A stretch of 27,171 nt of DNA, taken from positions 1-27,171 of the forward strand of contig CAZEVY010000074.1 in assembly GCA_964515555.1 (NCBI GenBank). Direction: 5' to 3'. The notes under the pieces were generated by a model, which was not told the DNA's origin, ran no database searches, and worked only from the letters and a program-made list of their open reading frames with translations. Source of the DNA: CAZEVY01 sp964515555. Lineage in GTDB: Bacteria > Acidobacteriota > Terriglobia > Bryobacterales > Bryobacteraceae. Below, one piece after another: positions 1 to 6,397 of this stretch; the stretch's first letter is position 1, and each line of letters begins with the position of its first letter. The translations under genes and the position numbers were made by a program.

Positions 1-11
1 CAAAGAAAACT

Positions 12-37
12 GCACCTTGCACGACCCCACCCGCGTA
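12..37 (+). promoter_or_regulatory. possible ECF-type promoter upstream of the sigma factor
   Basis: GCACCTT at 12-18 and CGTA at 34-37, separated by 15 bases, resemble the GCAAC-like -35 and CGTC-like -10 elements of ECF-sigma promoters. Many ECF genes are autoregulated, so such a site is expected here, but the match is loose and the window starts only 11 bases upstream. Confidence 0.25.
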
Positions 38-54
38 GTTAGAGTCGAACAAGG

Positions 55-600
55 ATGGACGCATCGTCGAGGAGGCTGGTCGAGGCCGCGCTGGCTGATG
101 AAGAGGCCTTCCGCGCCATCGTCGACCGCTACAAGGCGATGGTGTTCAGCATCGGCCGCAGCTTCTTCCAGAACCGGGAGATGGCCGAGGACCTGGCCCA
201 GGACGTCTTCTTCGACCTGTTCCGTCATCTGTGGTCGATCGAGTCCGACCTGCACCTGGCGAACTGGCTTCGCCAGGCGATGACGCGCCGATGCATCGAC
301 CAGGCGCGGCGGCGGCTGCACGCGCCGCAGTCGCTCGAAGACGCGGCCGAGCCCGGGGCGGCGGCGCCGCCGGCGGACCCGTTCCTCGAGCGCGAGGTGC
401 GGGAGAAGATTCTGTCGCTGCCGGACCGCAAGCGCATGGTGGTGATTCTGCGCTTTCAGGAAGAGATGGAGCTCGAAGAGATCGCCCGGGTGATGGAGAT
501 GCCGTTGAACACGGTCAAGAGCACGCTGCATCGCGCGCTGGCCGTGCTGAAACGCAAGCTCGGAAGTTTGAGGAGTGAGTATGGAACCGCTGGACGGTGA
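55..600 (+). CDS. ECF-subfamily RNA polymerase sigma factor
   Basis: This 181-residue protein has the two-domain layout of a group 4 (ECF) sigma factor. Region 2 lies at about residues 18-65, with the AEDLAQDVFFDLF segment that binds the core polymerase and the -10 element. Region 4 lies at about residues 120-172, with a helix-turn-helix around LEEIARVMEMPLNTVKSTLHRAL that reads the -35 element. The length is normal for the family. The ATG at 55 follows an AAGG. The stop overlaps the next gene, which encodes a small one-helix protein of anti-sigma type, so the two are probably translationally coupled and form a membrane-signalling pair. The inducing signal cannot be read from sequence. Confidence 0.95.
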   Translation: MDASSRRLVEAALADEEAFRAIVDRYKAMVFSIGRSFFQNREMAEDLAQDVFFDLFRHLWSIESDLHLANWLRQAMTRRCIDQARRRLHAPQSLEDAAEPGAAAPPADPFLEREVREKILSLPDRKRMVVILRFQEEMELEEIARVMEMPLNTVKSTLHRALAVLKRKLGSLRSEYGTAGR

Positions 601-910
601 ACTGCCGGAGAGTGAAGTAAAGGCGCTGTTCGCGCGGCGCGAGCCGTCGCGCGATTTCACCGATGGAGTGATGGCGCGCGTGCGGGAGCATCGCGGGCGG
701 CGCCGGCGGCCCTTCGTCCTGTGGCGATGGGCGATGGCCGGCGCGCTGGCGGCGTCGATGGGGATCGGCGGCTTCTACTGGCGCGAAGCGCGGGAGCGCG
801 AGGAGCGGGCGGCGCGGGCGCGCGACCAGCTCGTGCTGGCGGTTCAGATCACCAACGCGAAGCTCGACAAGGCCCGCGAGGCCGTAATCGGAGTCATGAG
901 GAGAAACTAG
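581..910 (+). CDS. small single-pass membrane protein, putative anti-sigma factor
   Basis: The 109-residue product has an acidic, then Arg-rich cytosolic N-terminus (about 1-46), one transmembrane helix (about 48-66, WRWAMAGALAASMGIGGFYW) and a charged, possibly coiled-coil tail. I prefer the ATG at 581 over the in-frame GTG at 575 because AGGAG at 571-575 is correctly spaced from it. The gene starts 20 bases inside the sigma-factor gene, typical of a sigma/anti-sigma pair. No canonical anti-sigma zinc motif (HxxxCxxC) is present, so the anti-sigma role is inferred from position and topology. The protein could also be an accessory membrane sensor. Confidence 0.75.
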   Translation: MEPLDGELPESEVKALFARREPSRDFTDGVMARVREHRGRRRRPFVLWRWAMAGALAASMGIGGFYWREAREREERAARARDQLVLAVQITNAKLDKAREAVIGVMRRN

Positions 911-913
911 AAA

Positions 914-1429
914 ATGGGGCGCAGACTTTTCATTCTTCTGGCGGCGGCGGCGCCCCTGCTCGCGCAGGGACCGAAGCTCCAGCTCAACCTGGACCACTTG
1001 AAGGCCAAGGCCAAAGAGTCGGTCAACGTCAACCTGGACGGCTCGATGCTTGGGGAAGCGCGCAAGCTCGTCGGCGAGGACGCCACCAAGGGTATGGAGG
1101 GGATCTACGTCCGCTCCTTCGAGTTCGAGGAGAAGGGCGCGTACACCAAGGACGACCTGGAGGCGCTCCGCAAGCAGATCACCGGCCCCAACTGGAAGAA
1201 CATCATCGAGGTGATCGAGCGCGAAGAGAGCACCTGGATTTCGATCTACAACGAAGCCGGCAAGCCCGGTGGCTTCGCCATCATCACCGCCGAGCCCAAG
1301 GAGCTCACGGTGGTGAACATCGTGGGCAGCATCGACCTGTCTTCCCTGAGCGCGATAAAAGGCATCCCGGCCCTGAGGGATCTCGAAAAGTTCACCGGCA
1401 AGAAGGAAGAAAGGAAAAAGGACGAGTGA
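914..1429 (+). CDS. DUF4252-family secreted protein
   Basis: The 171-residue protein begins with a signal peptide (about 1-17, hydrophobic LFILLAAAAPLLA). It continues with the DUF4252 pattern: an N-terminal helix (LGEARKLVG), a central IYVRSFEFEEKGAY strand, a WKNIIEVIEREESTWISIY segment, and a C-terminal VVNIVGSIDLSSLSAI strand and helix. The tail is Lys/Glu rich. It starts 3 bases after the anti-sigma-like gene, so all three form one operon. DUF4252 proteins occur in Bacteroidetes and Acidobacteria, often beside ECF sigma factors, but have no established biochemical function. An exported product of the ECF regulon or a sensor component is a reasonable inference. Confidence 0.8.
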   Translation: MGRRLFILLAAAAPLLAQGPKLQLNLDHLKAKAKESVNVNLDGSMLGEARKLVGEDATKGMEGIYVRSFEFEEKGAYTKDDLEALRKQITGPNWKNIIEVIEREESTWISIYNEAGKPGGFAIITAEPKELTVVNIVGSIDLSSLSAIKGIPALRDLEKFTGKKEERKKDE

Positions 1430-1432
1430 CCG

Positions 1433-2356
1433 TCAGCCGAACACCGCGCTGACGTCGTCCTTGGTTTCGAGCAGCTTCACCAGCGCAGAGAGCGTCGCAT
1501 TCACCTGTGCGGCGACCCCCAGCTCGGCGCCGCGCCGCGCGACGTAGCCGTTCAGCGATTCGATCTCGGTGGCGCGCCCGCGCGCGATGTCCTGCGCCGT
1601 CGAGGAGATCGCGTTCTCCATCGCGATGCCGAGCCTCCAGGCCGCTTCCACGAGATCGCCCTCCGGCATCCGCACGCCGAGCGCGCGCGCCACGGCGACC
1701 GTCTCCTCCACCGCGAGCCGCATGATCTCGCGCGTTTCGGGATGCCGCGCGATGGCCCCGTAGCGCGCCCGCGCCAGCGCCGACATGGCGTTATAGGCGC
1801 AGTTCATCACCAGCTTGGCCCACAGCTCGCCCGCGACGTTATCCGACACGCGGCAGGGCACGCCCGCGCTCTCGAACATGGCAGCGATCGGCGGGCACTC
1901 GGGACGCGCGTCGAGCACCAGATCGCCGCGGCCAGTGTGACGCACCTCTCCGGGCGCGATCATCGACGCGGCGACGTAGACGGCGCAGGAGACGGCGTCG
2001 ATTCCGGTGGCGCGGTTTATACGTTCCGCGTTGTCGACTCCGTTCTGAAGGCTGACGACGACGGCGCCGGGCGCGAGGTGCTTGGCGAGCGCCGCCGCGG
2101 CCGATTCGGTGTCGAGCGTCTTGACGCAGAACAGCACGACCTCGGCGCCGTGCGCCGCCGCGAGGTCGACCGTGGCGCGGGCGGGGACGCGCTCGCGAAA
2201 CTGGAGCGTGTCGAGCAGCAGGCCGCCGCGGGACATGGCCTCGACGTGGTGCGCCCGGCCGATGAAGACGACGTCGAGACCGGCGCGCGCCAGCATGCCG
2301 CCGAAGTAGCAGCCGACCGCGCCGGCCCCGAAAACAGCGGTTCGCGGGGCGGGCAT
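1433..2356 (-). CDS. panE: 2-dehydropantoate 2-reductase (ketopantoate reductase family)
   Basis: The 307-residue protein matches ketopantoate reductase, which reduces 2-dehydropantoate to pantoate with NADPH in pantothenate/CoA synthesis. Visible features are the N-terminal Rossmann motif GAGAVGCYFGG (10-20), the LQNGVDN segment (about 103-109), the catalytic Lys181 in GELWAKLVMN with Asn185/Asn189, and the C-terminal SSTAQDIARGRATEIESLNG (251-270) that holds the substrate-binding Ser/Glu. Length is normal. It converges on the DUF4252 gene with a 3-base gap. A TACACT hexamer ends 8 bases before the ATG and a GAGG sits between them, so the start could be led or leaderless. Several paralogues of this family act on other 2-oxo acids, so panE as such is likely but not certain. 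Confidence 0.88.
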   Translation of the reverse strand: MPAPRTAVFGAGAVGCYFGGMLARAGLDVVFIGRAHHVEAMSRGGLLLDTLQFRERVPARATVDLAAAHGAEVVLFCVKTLDTESAAAALAKHLAPGAVVVSLQNGVDNAERINRATGIDAVSCAVYVAASMIAPGEVRHTGRGDLVLDARPECPPIAAMFESAGVPCRVSDNVAGELWAKLVMNCAYNAMSALARARYGAIARHPETREIMRLAVEETVAVARALGVRMPEGDLVEAAWRLGIAMENAISSTAQDIARGRATEIESLNGYVARRGAELGVAAQVNATLSALVKLLETKDDVSAVFG

Positions 2357-2430
2357 CAGGCCTCAGTGTAGATCACGGCCGTGGCCCGCTCAGAAAGGTA
2401 CTTCCGATCAGGCAGCGCGCCGCGCGAGAA

Positions 2431-2436
2431 TATAAC
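2431..2436 (+). promoter_or_regulatory. -10 element TATAAC for the AraC/DinB gene
   Basis: TATAAC matches the sigma-70 -10 consensus at five of six positions and lies in the AT-rich patch of the 101-base divergent gap. A Shine-Dalgarno-like AGGG at 2447-2450 follows and precedes the ATG at 2458. No good -35 is seen at 17-18 bases. Confidence 0.4.
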
Positions 2437-2457
2437 ATCCTTGCGTAGGGAAACCGG

Positions 2458-3408
2458 ATGACGAAGTCCCAGGCCGACCGGCTTTCGGCGGTGGTGCTCG
2501 ATTCGCTCGACGGCGAAGGCGCCACGCCGCAACTGGCGCGGCGCGCCTACTGGAGCCGGACGCACTTTCACCGGCTGTTCCGGTCGCTGGTCGAGGAGAC
2601 GCCCGGCGCCATGCGGCGGCGGCTGCTGCTGGAGCGCGCGGCCTGGCAACTCAGCCGCTCGCGCGCGGCGGTGACCGAGGTCGCCCTCGACGCGCGGTAC
2701 GGGTCGCTGGAGGCGTTCACGCGGGCGTTCCGGCGCGCGTTCGGCGTCTCGCCCAGCATCTACCGGAGGCTCGGCGCGACCCACTATCGACTGCCGGCCG
2801 CGGGCGGCCTGCACTTCGCCGCGCCCGGTTCCCGTTCGAAAGGAGCATCGGACATGGATCTCTTCGACCGTTTCGCCGGGCACGATTCCTGGCACACACG
2901 CAAACTCCTGGAGCACGCGCGCGGATTGAGCGACGCCGACCTCGACCGGCCGCTGAGCGGATCGGTGAAGCTCGCCTGCTGGGAGCCGGTCTCGCACACG
3001 CTGCGCCACCTGCTGGAGCGCATCGTCTACACCAAGGAGGTCTGGACGGCGGCGCTGGCCGGCCGCAATTTTCCGCCCGAGACGCCGAAGACCGGGCAGA
3101 CGATTGAGGCGATGCTGGCGCGCTGGGACCGCATCGACCCGGAGTTCAACGCGATTCTCAAGGAGGTGCGCGACCACGGGTCGTGGGACGACACCTTTGT
3201 CGACGCGCTGTGCGAACCGCCCGAGACGTTCACCTTCGGCGGCATGTTCGCGCACATGGTGACGTACAACAGCTATCGGCGGCTGGCGGCGCTGGATGCC
3301 ATGCGGCGCTACGGGGTCGACGATCCCGGCACGGGCTGTCCGATGGAGTACGAGCAGAGCCTGGCGCCGCGCAAGGCGGAGGATCGCGAGGAAGTGGCGG
3401 CGAGGTAA
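2458..3408 (+). CDS. AraC-type HTH / DinB-like fusion protein
   Basis: The 316-residue protein joins two domains. Residues 1-105 form an AraC-type double helix-turn-helix (ARRAYWSRTHFHRLFRSLVEETPG, then the second HTH ending in EAFTRAFRRAFGVSPSIYRR). Residues about 132-300 form a four-helix DinB/YfiT-like domain with the His positions of that metal-binding superfamily (HTRKLLEH, LRHLLERI, FAHMVTYNSYRR). DinB-like domains bind divalent metal and often act as thiol-dependent transferases. Here the fused regulator may sense or modify a small molecule. A strong AAAGGAG at 2839-2845 precedes an in-frame ATG at 2854, at the exact domain boundary, so a separate 184-residue DinB protein may also be made from this gene. 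The gene is divergent from the panE-like gene. Confidence 0.85.
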   Translation: MTKSQADRLSAVVLDSLDGEGATPQLARRAYWSRTHFHRLFRSLVEETPGAMRRRLLLERAAWQLSRSRAAVTEVALDARYGSLEAFTRAFRRAFGVSPSIYRRLGATHYRLPAAGGLHFAAPGSRSKGASDMDLFDRFAGHDSWHTRKLLEHARGLSDADLDRPLSGSVKLACWEPVSHTLRHLLERIVYTKEVWTAALAGRNFPPETPKTGQTIEAMLARWDRIDPEFNAILKEVRDHGSWDDTFVDALCEPPETFTFGGMFAHMVTYNSYRRLAALDAMRRYGVDDPGTGCPMEYEQSLAPRKAEDREEVAAR

Positions 3409-3444
3409 CGGCCAGGCTTCCTCTCTCTTTCTTGCTCGCAGGCA

Positions 3445-3498
3445 GGGGCGGCGTCCCACCCGCCCCCGCCCCTCGCTTTGGCTACCTTGCCGCAAGGT
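3445..3498. repeat. two hairpins downstream of the AraC/DinB gene
   Basis: The first hairpin is GGGGCGG (3445-3451) pairing with CCGCCCC (3460-3466), a 7-bp stem with an 8-base loop. The second is ACCTTG (3484-3489) pairing with CAAGGT (3493-3498), with a 3-base loop. Flanking arms (CTCGCTTTG before, CAAAGGGCGAG after) form an imperfect outer palindrome around the second hairpin. No U-tract follows, so this may be a terminator, a REP-like element, or both. Confidence 0.5.
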
Positions 3499-3578
3499 CG
3501 CCTCTGGGCGGAACGCAAAGGGCGAGCGGCGCTTCCCATGGCTGGCCGCTTCGGCTGAACCACATATACGAGTCGGGC

Positions 3579-3607
3579 GTGATACGGCCAGGTGACAGTG
3601 GTAAGCT
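3579..3607 (+). promoter_or_regulatory. weak promoter, possibly leaderless, for the membrane-protein gene
   Basis: GTGATA at 3579-3584 and TAAGCT at 3602-3607 are spaced by 17 bases. The -10-like element ends 6 bases before the ATG at 3614 and no Shine-Dalgarno lies between. The hexamers are individually weak; the position matches several other starts in this window. Confidence 0.35.
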
Positions 3608-3613
3608 CTGTCC

Positions 3614-4228
3614 ATGTTTGACCCGAAAGTCAACCGCCGACGTGGTCTATTTGCCATGGTGGGCAGTCTCCTGTGGGTCGTAACCGGAGTTCTTGTCGGG
3701 TTCACTGGAGGTGGTGGAACTCGTGCCGAAGCGGTCCTGCGCACTGTGCTCTTGAATCCGGCCCTGGTGCTTCTCATCGCCGGCCTGATGGGCTTCCATG
3801 AAAGGCAAGCCAAGCGTTCAGGCCGGTTCGGCGCAGCCGGATTCGCAGTCTGCCTGCTTGGCGCCGGCACCATGCTTCTCGGCAATATCACGGAAATCTG
3901 GGTGTACAAATACCTTTACGGGATTCTAGAGGCGCGCTGGACACCGGGCTGGAGGGCGATGGGGATCGGGCTAATGATTTTGCCGGTGGGTTTTCTCCTC
4001 CTTGGCATTGCCACTCTCAGAGCGGGAGTGTTTACCGCTTGGAGGCGCGCCGTCCCCTTGGGTTTCGGTCTGATGCTGGCTCTGATTGTTATATCGGTGG
4101 CGGTGGCAGGCATAGGCAGAGGGCTGCTTGTGTTTTACGGCTTCGCGATTGGCTGGTCGGCGTTTGGTTACACGCTTTGGTCGGAGAAGACGGATAGTGT
4201 GGAAAACTCAGCGAACCAGCCGGGCTGA
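3614..4228 (+). CDS. multi-pass membrane protein of unknown function
   Basis: The 204-residue product shows about six hydrophobic helices, roughly at residues 14-30, 42-60, 73-92, 114-133, 144-163 and 167-184. Short charged loops separate them, and the N-terminus is basic (KVNRRR). I do not recognise a family. Codon use and base composition are less GC-biased than in neighbouring genes, and it is flanked by two gene-poor stretches, so it may have been acquired separately. The reading frame is judged real because of the clean helix pattern, positive-inside loops and the ATG with a -10-like element just upstream. No neighbour hints at its role. Confidence 0.65.
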   Translation: MFDPKVNRRRGLFAMVGSLLWVVTGVLVGFTGGGGTRAEAVLRTVLLNPALVLLIAGLMGFHERQAKRSGRFGAAGFAVCLLGAGTMLLGNITEIWVYKYLYGILEARWTPGWRAMGIGLMILPVGFLLLGIATLRAGVFTAWRRAVPLGFGLMLALIVISVAVAGIGRGLLVFYGFAIGWSAFGYTLWSEKTDSVENSANQPG

Positions 4229-4603
4229 CGCGAGCCAAGCCGTAGCTGGACATGACCTGCTGCGTGTGTTTCGCAGCGAATCGGTCTCCACGGGATCGAG
4301 CCGCATCGACCGCCGCGCGAGCAGCCGGCTTGAGGCCACTGCTCCATTTGTCGAATGCACGGACTAATCGACGTGGCCGTGTAGTCGCCAACCCGTACAA
4401 GTGCGGCCCAGCGCGGGGCTGGACGGCGTTCTCGGAAGTTTCGTCCCGCCCGAAAAACAGGTCCTCGCCTTCGACACGGGCAGCAGGTTCTCCATCGGCG
4501 TCCGCACCTCGCACATAAGACGATGCGCCTGGCCCTGACAGTCGGCTAGAGTTGTCCGTTACTGGTGCGCGCGAAGGGGTCCAATCGGCCTCCGTGCCGC
4601 GGC
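4229..4603. other. gene-poor stretch with no supported gene
   Basis: About 375 bases between the membrane-protein gene and argD. Open frames exist on both strands, but their translations are Arg/Ser/Pro rich and resemble no family I know. No RNA gene, strong hairpin or repeat was seen apart from the argD -10 element at its right edge. Confidence 0.5.
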
Positions 4604-4609
4604 TATCAT
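4604..4609 (+). promoter_or_regulatory. -10 element TATCAT placing the argD start at 4616
   Basis: TATCAT matches the -10 consensus at five of six positions and ends exactly 6 bases before the ATG at 4616. No Shine-Dalgarno is present beyond a weak GAAAG. The arrangement suggests a leaderless mRNA. No convincing -35 hexamer is seen. Confidence 0.45.
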
Positions 4610-4615
4610 GAAAGA

Positions 4616-5839
4616 ATGTCCGCCACCACATTGATCGCCCCCGAGGAGCAAGCCGCACCGATCTCCGTCGTCGACTTGGAGCGCCAGGCGCTCGTGCAAA
4701 ACTACGCGCGCTATCCGCTGGTGCTCGCGCGCGGCAAGGGCTGCCACGTCTGGGACACGGCGGGGAAGCGCTACCTCGACCTGATCGCCGGCATCGGCGT
4801 CAACGCTCTGGGGCACGCGCACCCGCGCATGGTGAAGGCGATCCGCGACCAGGCGTCGAAGCTGATCCACTGCTCGAATCTCTACTACCACGAGTACCAG
4901 GCGCCGCTCGCGAAGAAGCTCGCCGAGGTGAGCGGCCTTTCGCGATGCTTTTTCTCGAACTCGGGAACGGAGTCGGTGGAAGGCGCGCTCAAGATGGCGC
5001 GCGCCTACGGCAGGCGTCTCGACCCGCAGAAGTACGAGTTCGTCGCGCTGGAGAATTCCTTTCACGGGCGCACCATGGGCGCGCTCTCGGTGACGGGCCA
5101 GCCGAAGTATCGCGCCGCCTTCGAGCCGCTGGTGCCGGGCGTGCGCTTCGTCGCCGCCAATGACGTCGACGCGCTCGAACATGCCGTGGGCGGGCGCACG
5201 TGCGCGATTCTCGTCGAGGCCATCCAGGGCGAGGGCGGCATTCACGCCTCCACGCCCGCGTTTCTGCGGCGCGCGCGCGAACTCGCCGACCGCTACGACG
5301 CGCTGCTGATCTTCGACGAAATCCAGTGCGGCGTGGGGCGGCCCGGCGTGCACTTCTCCTATCAACTGCTCGATCCGCCGGTGATGCCCGATGTGATGGT
5401 GGCCGCGAAGCCGCTGGCGTGCGGCATCCCGCTCGGCGTGATCGCCGCCAACGAGAAGGCGGCCGCGGCGCTGGGCGCGGGGATGCACGGGTCGACGTTC
5501 GGCGGCGGCGCGCTGGCGTGCCGGGTGGCGCTGGAGTTCATGGAGGAGCTGGACGGGCTGCTGCCGCAGGTGCGGCGGGTCGGCGATTACTTCCGGGACC
5601 GGCTGCTGGAGCTGGCGCGGAAGTTCTCCTTCGTGCGCGAGGTGCGCGCGTTCGGGCTGATGATCGGCGTGGACCTGGCGGTGCCGGGAAAGCAGATGGT
5701 GCTGGACGCCATCGGCGAGGGGATGCTGATCAACTGCACGCACGACACGGTGCTGCGGTTCCTGCCGCCGTACATTATTGCGGAGCGGGAAGTCGACCAG
5801 GCGATATCGAAGCTGCGGAAGTTGTTCCGGAAGGTGTAG
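4616..5839 (+). CDS. argD: acetylornithine aminotransferase (class III, PLP-dependent)
   Basis: The 407-residue enzyme belongs to class III aminotransferases. In arginine synthesis ArgD transfers the amino group of glutamate to N-acetylglutamate semialdehyde. Visible features are the phosphate-binding NSGTESVEGALK (about 115-126), SFHGRTMGALSVTGQ (about 148-162), the PLP-nitrogen aspartate in LIFDEIQCGVGR (Asp234), the Schiff-base lysine in AAKPLACGIPLG (Lys265), and HGSTFGG. The start at 4616 is chosen over an upstream GTG at 4565 because the extension (KGSNRPPCRGYHER) is non-family and TATCAT sits 6 bases upstream of 4616. Other class III transaminases (ornithine, 4-aminobutyrate) share these motifs, so the exact substrate is inferred from overall similarity. 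No other arg gene is in the window. Confidence 0.85.
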   Translation: MSATTLIAPEEQAAPISVVDLERQALVQNYARYPLVLARGKGCHVWDTAGKRYLDLIAGIGVNALGHAHPRMVKAIRDQASKLIHCSNLYYHEYQAPLAKKLAEVSGLSRCFFSNSGTESVEGALKMARAYGRRLDPQKYEFVALENSFHGRTMGALSVTGQPKYRAAFEPLVPGVRFVAANDVDALEHAVGGRTCAILVEAIQGEGGIHASTPAFLRRARELADRYDALLIFDEIQCGVGRPGVHFSYQLLDPPVMPDVMVAAKPLACGIPLGVIAANEKAAAALGAGMHGSTFGGGALACRVALEFMEELDGLLPQVRRVGDYFRDRLLELARKFSFVREVRAFGLMIGVDLAVPGKQMVLDAIGEGMLINCTHDTVLRFLPPYIIAEREVDQAISKLRKLFRKV

Positions 5840-5862
5840 GGGCGGGACGTTCGCGGCGGTAA

Positions 5863-5891
5863 GGACCGCGCCCTATGGTCGCGGCTCTGTT
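5863..5891. repeat. dispersed palindromic repeat, copy 1
   Basis: This 29-base element reads GGACCGC, two bases, CCT, two bases, GGTCGCGGCTC, one base, GTT. It is identical at 24 of 29 positions to the copy at 17709-17737; four of the five differences are in the loop. GACC pairs with GGTC around the variable loop. It lies 24 bases after the argD stop and overlaps the last codons of the convergent membrane-protein gene, for which it supplies the stop codon. Confidence 0.75.
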
Positions 5892-6397
5892 AGCAATGTC
5901 GCGGACGCGGTAACGTGTTCGCGCAACCTCGCGTACGCCCAGTTCGCCAGGAAGTACGCCGCGGCGAAGCGCAGCACGAGACTTGCGGTCTCCATGACCA
6001 ATCCCGGCATCGGCGGAGGCCAGCGGACGAGCGCCCACGGGACAAATCCCCCGACGATCACCAGGCCCGCGCCGCGCAGCCAATATCGGCGGCTCGTCAG
6101 CGCGGCGAATCGTCGCGTCGCGACGGGCAGCAGGAGCAGCAACAGCACTGCCGCCGCCACCCAGGCGATCGCGGTGCGCGACGGCGTCCCGTCGGCGATC
6201 AGCGCCCAGAGGCAGGCGGCGCTCAGCGCACTCAAGCAGCGCCCGTAGAGCCACAACGCGCCGCCGACGACCGCCGCGGCCAGCAGCGCGTTGAGCGCCA
6301 CCTGCCACCACGCCGCCAGCGGAATCTCGAGCCACAGCCACACCCCCGCCGCCAGCGCGGCGTTGCCGATCAGCAGCCGTCGTAGCAAGGGCGTCAT
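5873..6397 (-). CDS. small multi-pass membrane protein, last gene of the macroglobulin operon
   Basis: The 174-residue protein is almost entirely hydrophobic, with about five helices at roughly residues 10-28, 32-52, 54-68, 75-94 and 106-124, then an amphipathic C-terminal helix pair. It is very Ala/Leu/Trp rich. Its ATG overlaps the stop of the alpha-2-macroglobulin gene by four bases (ATGA), so it is translationally coupled to that gene. I do not recognise a family. By context it may anchor or assist the macroglobulin system, but this is inference. The last residues (TEPRP) and the stop are encoded by the dispersed palindromic repeat at 5863-5891, suggesting that the repeat landed in the original 3' end. 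Confidence 0.7.
   Translation of the reverse strand: MTPLLRRLLIGNAALAAGVWLWLEIPLAAWWQVALNALLAAAVVGGALWLYGRCLSALSAACLWALIADGTPSRTAIAWVAAAVLLLLLLPVATRRFAALTSRRYWLRGAGLVIVGGFVPWALVRWPPPMPGLVMETASLVLRFAAAYFLANWAYARLREHVTASATLLTEPRP

Noticed and set aside
2356..3909. A 517-codon minus-strand frame opposite the AraC/DinB gene
   Set aside because: The translation is Arg/Pro/Ala rich without recognisable domains and spans two real plus-strand genes and a promoter gap.
4559..5743. A 394-codon minus-strand frame antisense to argD
   Set aside because: The translation is His/Arg/Ala rich with no domain, and argD on the plus strand has all its active-site motifs.
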